Shown here: positions 25,068 through 32,676 of the stretch, piece after piece | Layout: each line of letters opens with the position of its first letter | Position numbering within the stretch: the stretch's first letter is position 1 | Source: Flavobacteriales bacterium | Lineage (GTDB): Bacteria > Bacteroidota > Bacteroidia > Flavobacteriales > UBA1820 | Reading direction: 5' to 3' | Assembly: GCA_017537565.1 (NCBI GenBank) | Contig: JAFYKQ010000053.1 | Coordinates: forward strand, 1-36,355 | DNA length: 36,355 nucleotides | Notes under the pieces: generated by a model | Told to the model about the DNA's origin: nothing | Databases searched by the model: none | Seen by the model: the letters and a program-made list of their open reading frames with translations, nothing else | Made by a program: the position numbers and the translations under genes

Positions 25068-26483
25068 TCAATTCTTTTTCTCGCTGTCCCCTATGGGGAA
25101 ATACTGTTTAAGTAGAGGTATTCGGTCTATCAGTTCGGGGTAATTGTCCTCTATAACGTGCAGTAGTTCTGGTGCCAAAGATAATGCTTTTTTCAACATA
25201 TTGCTACCTTTTTCATAATCCCCTATACCAAAATAAATAGAACTCATATGATAAAACGCCTCGTGGCATTTTTCATTTATCTGACGCAGGTTTTTGAGAA
25301 TGTCCAGTGCCTTGGTGTATTCGCCTCTTTCATATAGAAAATAGGCGTAGTCCATATAGTCCTCTTCGTTGCTTTCGGGGTGTTCTATCAGGCTTGATAG
25401 GTGAGCGTCGGCCTCCTCCCACATATGTAGAGATTCTTCTATCTCCCACGCCAGACGCAGGCACTCCACGTCGTTACTGTCACATTCCAAGCCCTGGTAT
25501 ATGTATTCCAAAGCCTGACGCTTATATCCAGATGTAAAATGTGCCAAAGAAAGATTATACCAGCCTTCGGCATTGAGTGGGTCGTAATGTATGGCTCGCA
25601 GAAAATGTTCACAGGATTTTTCTATCTCTCCCTTCTGGTGGTAGCATTTACCCAACATAGAATATGGATATGGGTCTTCTATCGTGTCATATGACAGTAA
25701 TCGTTGCAGGCAGGATATGATGTCATCATAACGCTCTTCCTCCCATAAAATCTCAGATAGGTCATAGTACGGTGTGCTCCACTGTGTAGATATGTATGTA
25801 GCGTACTCCAACGCTTGTATAGCCTCCTGTATGTCGCCTCTCCTGTATAAAAAGAAACCGCACAGACGCCATAGTTTTGCATTGTATGGGTCTTTTTCTA
25901 TAAGACGTTTAAAGAAATGTGCGCCCAGTGTATGGCTTTCGCTCTTGATATATACTTCCACCAGCATATCTATGACTCTATCATCGCTGTGGTCTGTGAT
26001 GATGGATTTCTGGAAATAACGTATAGCCATGCCGTAGTTCTCGATAGACGAATACTCTTCCCCCAGTAGGATATTAAGACGATACGAGTCCTCATATTCT
26101 TCATATGCTGAAAGGTAATATTCGATGGCTTCTTTGGGTTCACCCGTAGAGGATAGATACATGCCATACAGAACTCTCACAGCTGCCATTTCGCTATGTC
26201 TGGAAGTGAGGTCTTTTATTATAGGTATGGCCTTCGGTGAGTTTTCTGTGTATATGTAAACCTCACAACGAGAAATGTTTACCGCTATATTGTCGGGGTA
26301 TGTATCTCCTGCATCGTCTGCCGCACTCACGGCCAGCGTGTACTGCATACCTTCCATAAAATGTTCCATCAGTTCTATCCACTGTGAGGCATCTAGAAAG
26401 ATACTCTCGCCGCTATCGTGGGCTTCGGTATAGCGTTTGGCTATGATGGATATGTCTGATTCTGGGGCTTGTGATGCGTACAT
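25068..26483 (-). CDS. Tetratricopeptide-repeat protein, cytosolic
   Basis: No enzymatic domain is visible. The chosen ATG (ending at 26483) gives 471 aa; an upstream TTG at 26519 would add 12 residues and overlap a likely leader. There is no signal peptide or membrane helix. About ten or more TPR-like units run through most of the protein, for example EAIEYYLSAYEEYEDSYRLNILLGEEY, GMAIRYFQKSI, DPYNAKLWRLCGFFLYRRGDIQEAIQ, DPLNAEGWYNLSLAHF and GDYEKGSNMLKKALSLAPE. This implies a scaffold for protein-protein contacts. It is unusually rich in Asp, Glu and Tyr. It lies between gldD and the GH20 gene, same strand, with short gaps. Its function is unknown; similar TPR proteins are common in Bacteroidales. 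Confidence 0.85.
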   Translation of the reverse strand: MYASQAPESDISIIAKRYTEAHDSGESIFLDASQWIELMEHFMEGMQYTLAVSAADDAGDTYPDNIAVNISRCEVYIYTENSPKAIPIIKDLTSRHSEMAAVRVLYGMYLSSTGEPKEAIEYYLSAYEEYEDSYRLNILLGEEYSSIENYGMAIRYFQKSIITDHSDDRVIDMLVEVYIKSESHTLGAHFFKRLIEKDPYNAKLWRLCGFFLYRRGDIQEAIQALEYATYISTQWSTPYYDLSEILWEEERYDDIISCLQRLLSYDTIEDPYPYSMLGKCYHQKGEIEKSCEHFLRAIHYDPLNAEGWYNLSLAHFTSGYKRQALEYIYQGLECDSNDVECLRLAWEIEESLHMWEEADAHLSSLIEHPESNEEDYMDYAYFLYERGEYTKALDILKNLRQINEKCHEAFYHMSSIYFGIGDYEKGSNMLKKALSLAPELLHVIEDNYPELIDRIPLLKQYFPIGDSEKKN

Positions 26484-26566
26484 ATTATCGTGTATGTTTT
26501 CCAGCGAGTAAAAATACAAAGAAAAATACTAGATATTCCCCCTCCTACCAAATAGTTATCAACAAT

Positions 26567-27178
26567 TTACAGCGAATGGTAACTCTCTATGAGTCGTTTT
26601 ATGTCATAGTGCAGGTATTCTATGGAGGGTAGCAGGGAGTCATAAGATGGACGCAGGTCAAAATATGCCACGCCATACATATAATAATCATCGCTCCTGC
26701 TAGTGAGATGAAAGGCTAGTGGTATGGCAACATCACCCTTTATGGTGTATATCGAAGCCTTTATCCCCCGATACTCGTCATAGTAGTCTTGTGTAGATAT
26801 ACTATATGCATTGGTGGATAGGCGGGATATGTTTTCTTTGATGTCTTGCTCTATGGAAAATGTACTGTCTGTCTCTATGCTGTGGCGTATGTTTATGTGG
26901 GCTTTCATAGACGGGTAGTAAAGGCATAATAGTTCTTCCTGTGGGGTAGAGACTATGCAGTGTGATGATATTTCTATCTCCCAATCATGTAAGTGGTATG
27001 TGTCGTATGAATGTATGGGGAGTTCTGTGTGTAGATACCCTATGGGGCGAGGATAATACCTGCTCCTGTGCTGTGGGAGATAGTAAAATACAAATGATAA
27101 AACGCATAGTGGCACTATGATACAAAGTGCCTTTTTAATCTTCTTTGCTGTCTGTGACTGTCGTGGTAGCAGGAGCAA
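26567..27178 (-). CDS. gldD: GldD-like gliding-motility-associated protein, no lipobox
   Basis: 203 aa if the TTG at 27178 is the start. No ATG is available near the front, and a GTG at 27115 would fall inside the membrane helix. It matches the GldD family by YYPRPIGYLHTELP (41-54), CLYYPSMKAHINIRHS, the HxxxxDEYRG-like middle region, and the C-terminal GVAYFDLRPSYDSLLPSIEYLHYDIKRLIES. GldD proteins are normally lipoproteins; here the N terminus is KKIKK followed by an 18-residue helix (about 17-34) with no acceptable lipobox Cys, so it would be membrane-anchored. It overlaps the end of gldE by 44 nt in another frame, implying translational coupling. GldD is needed for gliding in Flavobacterium; its role in Bacteroidales is unknown. 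Confidence 0.85.
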   Translation of the reverse strand: MLLLPRQSQTAKKIKKALCIIVPLCVLSFVFYYLPQHRSRYYPRPIGYLHTELPIHSYDTYHLHDWEIEISSHCIVSTPQEELLCLYYPSMKAHINIRHSIETDSTFSIEQDIKENISRLSTNAYSISTQDYYDEYRGIKASIYTIKGDVAIPLAFHLTSRSDDYYMYGVAYFDLRPSYDSLLPSIEYLHYDIKRLIESYHSL

Positions 27179-28499
27179 TTTCCAGTTTGATTTCTTTTAT
27201 ACGTTTACGGTCTATGGCAGAAATCGTGAATGTGTAACGCTCCATAAACGATATGGTCTCGCCGCGTTTTGGGAAGGCACCGTTTTTCTCTAGTATAAAT
27301 CCGGCCAATGTATCGGCTTCGCCTTTGTTTTCTTCCCACATTTCTTCCTCTTCTGCTTCTATGTCCAATATACGATAAAAATCTACAAGTCGTGTACTTC
27401 CTTCAAACGTAAAATGATTTTCGTCGTCGCGTGTATATCCGTCGCCACCTTCTGTGTCAAATTCATCTGATATGTTGCCCACTATCTCCTCCAGAATGTC
27501 GTCCATAGTGATTATGCCGCTTGTTCCGCCATATTCATCTACCACTATGGCCATATGGTTTTTCTTTTCTTGGAAATCGACCAATATGTCGTCTATCTTG
27601 CGATTTTCTGGCACAAAAAACGGTGTGCGTATCATCTTCTGCCACTGGTAGTCTTTCTCTGCCAGATAAGCCAATAGGTCTTTGATATACAGCACGCCAC
27701 GTATGCAGTCTGGGTTACCGTGATATACCGGTATTCGAGAGTAGCCTTGTCGTAATATGAGGCGTTTAAGACGTTCAAACGTGCAATCATCTGCCACCGA
27801 AAAGACTTCTGTACGTGGTGTCATCACCTGTTTGGCGTCTGTCTTGCCAAAAGACACGATGCCTTCTAGTATTCTTTTTTCATCGTCGTCCTCTGTCTCG
27901 TCCTGTGTCATTTCCAGTGCTTGTGATAGTCCATCTACCGAAAGATGCCCTGTGCGTGTACGGTAAGAGAAAATCTTTTCTATGCCCTTGTTGAGAAGTA
28001 GGAAAGGAACGCTCACTATACGCAATAGGAACGACATAACCTTGATGATAGGAGCGACCATTCTACTGGCACCTATGTAGTTTCCCGTGGCATATACTTT
28101 GGGCATTACCTCCCCAAATAACAGTAACAGGAATGTTGTCATTACTACCGATATGAATACGCGTAATAAGTCATTGTCTCCAAAATCCACGTATGTCCTA
28201 AGCAAGTATTCCAGAATGAGGACTATGGCTATGTTTACAAAATTGTTGGCTATAAGAATAGTTGCCAGCAGGCGGTCTGGACGTTCCAGTAGTGAAGCAA
28301 TCATTCTCTCGCGAGGGTCGCGGGAGTTTTTGAATTCTTCTTTTTCTGCTCCTGTGATAGAGAAAAGAGCTGTTTCAGAACCCGATATAAGGGCAGATGT
28401 CATAAGTAGTAAAATAACAGCGATAGAATACCATAGAGCACTACTGCTGGCTATGGTGCATATGTAATCTATTATGTTGCCGAGTGGGTCTGCTTCCAA
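27135..28499 (-). CDS. gldE: GldE-like hemolysin-C/CorC-type membrane protein
   Basis: 454 aa. An N-terminal DUF21/CNNM transmembrane domain (about 20-180, with ALISGSETALFSI) is followed by a CBS pair (about 205-325, VMTPRTEVFSV, YSRIPVYHGNPDCIRGVLYIKDLL) and a C-terminal CorC_HlyC domain (about 345-440, IVVDEYGGTSGIITMDDILEEIVG). The start is TTG: the frame closes at a TAA six codons upstream with no ATG, and the residues begin MEADPL as expected for GldE. The conserved gldE-gldD pair supports the assignment over generic HlyC/CorC. In Flavobacterium gldE is linked genetically to gldD. The family may transport or sense divalent cations. It has its own consensus promoter at 28573-28604. Confidence 0.92.
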   Translation of the reverse strand: MEADPLGNIIDYICTIASSSALWYSIAVILLLMTSALISGSETALFSITGAEKEEFKNSRDPRERMIASLLERPDRLLATILIANNFVNIAIVLILEYLLRTYVDFGDNDLLRVFISVVMTTFLLLLFGEVMPKVYATGNYIGASRMVAPIIKVMSFLLRIVSVPFLLLNKGIEKIFSYRTRTGHLSVDGLSQALEMTQDETEDDDEKRILEGIVSFGKTDAKQVMTPRTEVFSVADDCTFERLKRLILRQGYSRIPVYHGNPDCIRGVLYIKDLLAYLAEKDYQWQKMIRTPFFVPENRKIDDILVDFQEKKNHMAIVVDEYGGTSGIITMDDILEEIVGNISDEFDTEGGDGYTRDDENHFTFEGSTRLVDFYRILDIEAEEEEMWEENKGEADTLAGFILEKNGAFPKRGETISFMERYTFTISAIDRKRIKEIKLEIAPATTTVTDSKED

Positions 28500-28572
28500 A
28501 GTATAAAGTGTTGGTTAATAATGATTTTATGGGTGGAGACAGCGTGTGATAGTCGTCCACTTTTTAATCTTG

Positions 28573-28604
28573 CAAATGTATTACTTATGTCCCACATAGC
28601 CAAA
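28573..28604 (-). promoter_or_regulatory. Promoter of gldE-gldD run
   Basis: On the minus strand: TTTG (plus 28601-28604), 20-nt spacer, TACATTTG (plus 28573-28580). A full match. Leader of about 65 nt to the TTG start of gldE. Confidence 0.78.
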
Positions 28605-28753
28605 TGTTTTATTTCTAATGCCATATATCTAGATTCTTTTGTGTAAAAAATGAGAAAAAGGGAGATAGTATGAAAAAAATGTCGTATTTTCGCAAATTAA
28701 TAGTAATGACTATTTTGTAAACAGATAAATAACACGCATATATATAACGTAGA

Positions 28754-31700
28754 ATGGATAACAAGAAAAAATTTAATGAGTATGACCATTTGAGTCTTAC
28801 GGGTGTGGTAGATGAAATGTTGGCTTTTTGGGAGCAGGAAGATATATTTGCTCGCAGTGTGAAAAACCGCGAAGGAGCTACTCCTTTTGTGTTTTTTGAA
28901 GGGCCTCCATCAGCCAATGGACTACCTGGTATTCACCACGTTATGGCTCGTACCATAAAGGATATATTCTGCCGTTATAAAACCCTGAAAGGTTTCAAGG
29001 TAGGGCGTAAGGCTGGTTGGGATACACACGGTCTGCCTGTGGAACTGGGTGTGGAAAAAGAACTGGGAATAACCAAGGAAGACATAGGTAAAAAGATATC
29101 GGTAGAGGAGTATAACGACTACTGCCGCAAGGTGGTAATGCGTTATACAGACCGCTGGAACTCTCTTACACGACAGATGGGTTATTGGGTAGATATGTCA
29201 GACCCATACATCACTTATAAGTCCAAATATATGGAAAGCGTATGGTGGCTTCTATCCCAGATATATGCCAAGGGACTGCTTTATAAGGGATATACCATAC
29301 AGCCATATTCGCCAAAGGCGGGTACGGGTCTTTCTTCACATGAGCTTAACCAGCCTGGTTGTTACCGTGATGTGTCTGATACCACGATGACTGCACAATT
29401 CAAGGCTGTTAAGGACACTCTTCCAGAGGGTCTTAAAAAGGACGATGCTGCGGTTTATTTCTTGGCTTGGACGACTACTCCTTGGACTCTTCCTTCCAAT
29501 ACAGCACTGGCCGTAGGTGAAAAAATACAGTATGTGATGGCTCGCACGTTTAACCAATACACTTTTGAGCCAGAATATGTGATATTGGCTAGTGATTTGG
29601 TGCAGAGCGTGTTTGCAGGTAAATTCTATGCGGCAGAAAGCGAAGAGGATTTTGCGGCCTACACTCCCGAATCCAAAAAGATACCTTACGCGATAGTAGG
29701 AGAATTTGATGGTAAGACATTGGTAGGGGCACGTTATGAACAGTTGATGCCATTCTATCTGCCTTATGAAAATCCAGAAGGTGCATTCCGTGTTATACCG
29801 GGGGACTATGTTACTACGGTAGATGGTACGGGTATAGTGCATATAGCTCCTACGTTTGGTGCAGATGACGCACGTGTGGCTCGTGATGCTGGTGTGCCTG
29901 CTATGTTGGTAAAAGATAAGAATGACAACTTGGTGCCATTGGTTGACCTACAGGGTCGTTTTATAGATGGTATGGGAGAGTATTCGGGTATGTATGTAAA
30001 GAACGCATACTATGCAGCTGGTGAAGAACCAGAACGCAGCCTAGATGTACAGATAGCTATACGTCTTAAAGAAGAAAACAAGGCGTTTTCGGTAGCCAAA
30101 CATACTCACTCATATCCTCACTGCTGGCGTACAGACAAACCTGTGTTGTACTATCCGCTAGATTCTTGGTTTATACGTGTGCCAGAAGTGCGTGATCGTA
30201 TGAGTGAACTCAATGCTACTATAAAATGGAAACCAGAGGCTACGGGTACGGGACGTTTTGGTAACTGGTTGGCAAGTGCCAATGACTGGAACCTGTCACG
30301 TTCACGTTACTGGGGTATCCCGCTACCTATATGGCGTACAGAGGACGGTCGTGAAGAGATGATAATAGGCAGTGCAGCCCAACTTAAAGCCGAAATAGCA
30401 CGTTCCATAGAGGTTGGATTTATGGAAAGCGACCCATATCCAGACTTTAACCCAGGGGATATGAGCGATGAGAACTATGAAAAGATAGACCTTCATAAAC
30501 ATATAGTGGACAATGTGGTGTTGGTATCACCTACGGGACGTCCTATGCGTCGTGAGGCCGACCTTATAGACGTGTGGTTTGATTCGGGTTCTATGCCATA
30601 TGCACAGTGGCACTATCCGTTTGAAAATAAAGAACTGATAGATGGTGGCGAGGGCTTCCCTGCCGATTTCATAGCCGAGGGCGTGGACCAGACACGTGGT
30701 TGGTTCTATACGCTGCACGCTATATCTACGATGGTAAAAGATAGTGTGGCATATAAAGCTGTTATGTCAAACGGTCTAGTGTTGGATAAAAATGGACAGA
30801 AGATGTCAAAACGTCTGGGCAACGCCGTAGACCCATTTGAAACGCTGGGTAAATATGGAGCCGATGCTGTACGTTGGTATATGATATCAAATGCACAGCC
30901 TTGGGATAACCTTAAATTTGACGTGGAGGGTATAGAAGAGATACGTCGTAAGTTCTTTGGTACGTTGTACAACATATATTCGTTCTTTGCCCTATATGCC
31001 AACCTGGACGGATTTACATATAGCGAAGAGGACGTACCATATGCAGAACGCCCAGAGATAGACCGCTGGATACTTTCAGAACTCAATACGCTGGTACATA
31101 AGGTAGAGGAGGCACTGGACGATTATGAGCCTACACGTGCTACACGTCTTATCCAGTACTTCACGGGAGAGAACCTTTCCAACTGGTTTGTACGATTGTC
31201 ACGTCGTCGTTACTGGAAATCAGATGCATCATCACTGGATAAACTATCGGCATATCAGACACTTTACACCTGCATAGAAACATTGTCACGTCTTATAAGC
31301 CCATTTGCACCGTTCTATGCAGACCGTCTGTTCCGTGATCTTAATGCTGTGACGGGTAAAGACACCAGTGCATCGGTTCACTTGGCAGATTATCCTGTGT
31401 ATAACGCCGCGATGGTGGACAAGGCTCTGGAAGAGCGAATGGAACTGGCACAGAAGGTATGTTCTATGGGACTGTCGTTGCGTAAACGCGAGATGATACG
31501 TGTACGTCAGCCACTGCCAAAGATAATGATACCTTGCCTTACAGAAGATTTTGCAGGAAAGATAAAGGCTGTGGAGAACCTTATACTTTCTGAACTTAAC
31601 GTCAAGGCTGTAGAACTGCTTTCAGACACATCGATGTTTGTAAAACAGATAAAACCAGACTTCAAGAAGATGGGACCTCGCTACGGCAAGGATATGAAGG

Positions 31701-32164
31701 CTGTGGCGGCCTACATACAGGCGATGAGCCAGGAAGAGATAGCGAGTCTGGAAAAAGACGGCAGTCTGGCAGTCGTGGTGGGAGAGAAAGAATTTACTAT
31801 ACAGGTGGAGGACGTTAATATCTCTACACAAGACGTAGAAGGTAGCGTTGTTCTGTCATTGGACGGTCTTACGGTGGCTCTGGATATAGTGATAGATGAA
31901 AAATTGAAGGGCGAAGGTATAGCTCGTGAGGTAGTGAATCGTATCCAGAATATGCGTAAGGAGGCAGATTTTAATGTAAGCGACCGCATAGATGTAACTA
32001 TTTGTGCAGAAGATGAAATAAAATGTGCTATTGATACAAATAATGATTATATTTGCTCGGAAACATTGACTCATTCTCTGGTGTTTGCAGACACTATTTC
32101 AGATGGTGAAAGTGTAGAGTTTGACGATGTTAAAATGATTATAAACATTAAAAAACACGATTGA
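28754..32164 (+). CDS. ileS: Isoleucyl-tRNA synthetase, long (type 2-like)
   Basis: Charges tRNA-Ile; cytosolic class I synthetase with CP1 editing domain. It is 1136 aa, much longer than E. coli IleRS (about 940). The first signature, normally HxGH, reads G59-I-H-H62 in PPSANGLPGIHHVMA. The second signature is K683-M-S-K-R687 in GQKMSKRLGN. The editing region includes TTTPWTLPSNTALAVG and the GTGIVHIAPTFGADD block. The tRNA anticodon-binding and C-terminal parts follow FAPFYADRLF. Isoleucine codons are overwhelmingly ATA (18 of the first 20). The dksA-like gene starts 3 nt after its stop, so the two are coupled. A type-2 IleRS is usually linked with reduced mupirocin sensitivity. Confidence 0.97.
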   Translation: MDNKKKFNEYDHLSLTGVVDEMLAFWEQEDIFARSVKNREGATPFVFFEGPPSANGLPGIHHVMARTIKDIFCRYKTLKGFKVGRKAGWDTHGLPVELGVEKELGITKEDIGKKISVEEYNDYCRKVVMRYTDRWNSLTRQMGYWVDMSDPYITYKSKYMESVWWLLSQIYAKGLLYKGYTIQPYSPKAGTGLSSHELNQPGCYRDVSDTTMTAQFKAVKDTLPEGLKKDDAAVYFLAWTTTPWTLPSNTALAVGEKIQYVMARTFNQYTFEPEYVILASDLVQSVFAGKFYAAESEEDFAAYTPESKKIPYAIVGEFDGKTLVGARYEQLMPFYLPYENPEGAFRVIPGDYVTTVDGTGIVHIAPTFGADDARVARDAGVPAMLVKDKNDNLVPLVDLQGRFIDGMGEYSGMYVKNAYYAAGEEPERSLDVQIAIRLKEENKAFSVAKHTHSYPHCWRTDKPVLYYPLDSWFIRVPEVRDRMSELNATIKWKPEATGTGRFGNWLASANDWNLSRSRYWGIPLPIWRTEDGREEMIIGSAAQLKAEIARSIEVGFMESDPYPDFNPGDMSDENYEKIDLHKHIVDNVVLVSPTGRPMRREADLIDVWFDSGSMPYAQWHYPFENKELIDGGEGFPADFIAEGVDQTRGWFYTLHAISTMVKDSVAYKAVMSNGLVLDKNGQKMSKRLGNAVDPFETLGKYGADAVRWYMISNAQPWDNLKFDVEGIEEIRRKFFGTLYNIYSFFALYANLDGFTYSEEDVPYAERPEIDRWILSELNTLVHKVEEALDDYEPTRATRLIQYFTGENLSNWFVRLSRRRYWKSDASSLDKLSAYQTLYTCIETLSRLISPFAPFYADRLFRDLNAVTGKDTSASVHLADYPVYNAAMVDKALEERMELAQKVCSMGLSLRKREMIRVRQPLPKIMIPCLTEDFAGKIKAVENLILSELNVKAVELLSDTSMFVKQIKPDFKKMGPRYGKDMKAVAAYIQAMSQEEIASLEKDGSLAVVVGEKEFTIQVEDVNISTQDVEGSVVLSLDGLTVALDIVIDEKLKGEGIAREVVNRIQNMRKEADFNVSDRIDVTICAEDEIKCAIDTNNDYICSETLTHSLVFADTISDGESVEFDDVKMIINIKKHD

Positions 32165-32167
32165 CGT

Positions 32168-32557
32168 ATGGCAGGAAATGTAGTAAAAGGGCCTCGATAC
32201 AGCGACGCCGAACTAGAAGAGTTCAAGGCTCTCATAGAGGAAAAAATCGCCAAAGCTGAACGAGATTTGGCTATCATACGTGATTCTTACCTTAATCATT
32301 CGGGTAATGGTACAGATGATACTTCTCCTACGTTTAAGACGTTTGAAGAAGGGTCTGAAACTATGTCCAAGGAAGCTAATGCACAACTGGCAGCTCGTCA
32401 AGAAAAATTCATAAGAGACCTCAAGGCTGCACTTGTACGCATAGAAAACAAGACATATGGTGTGTGTCGTGTGACGGGAAAACTTATCCCAAAGGAAAGA
32501 CTACGCGCTGTACCACACGCTACACTATCGATAGAAGCCAAACAACAGCGTCTATAA
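32168..32557 (+). CDS. DksA/TraR-family protein with degenerate zinc finger
   Basis: 129 aa. The helical N-terminal half has a coiled-coil pattern (DAELEEFKALIEEKIAKAERDL...) and the C-terminal block YGVCRVTGKLIPKERLRAVPHATLSIEAK matches the DksA/TraR finger region. Only the first of the four zinc Cys of E. coli DksA is kept; the others are replaced by Thr, Ser and Ala. The acidic DxxDxA tip motif of DksA is not evident either. It probably still binds RNA polymerase through the secondary channel, but this is inference. The pairing with ileS is common in Bacteroidota, where lspA often follows; here lspA is not next. Confidence 0.85.
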   Translation: MAGNVVKGPRYSDAELEEFKALIEEKIAKAERDLAIIRDSYLNHSGNGTDDTSPTFKTFEEGSETMSKEANAQLAARQEKFIRDLKAALVRIENKTYGVCRVTGKLIPKERLRAVPHATLSIEAKQQRL

Positions 32558-32676
32558 TTGATAGGGGGGATAGAATAAGGAGACAGAAGACTCTGCTGCC
32601 GTTATGTATATAGAGGGGAGGGAGTCGTTGTGTCCATATAAAATAGCTATATATAACAATTAACACTTATAGATAT

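Noticed and set aside
28670-28720. Short frame MKKMSYFRKLIVMTIL upstream of ileS, possible leader peptide
   Set aside because: It has only two isoleucines, no terminator-antiterminator pair follows it and no promoter can be placed before it. It is likely chance.
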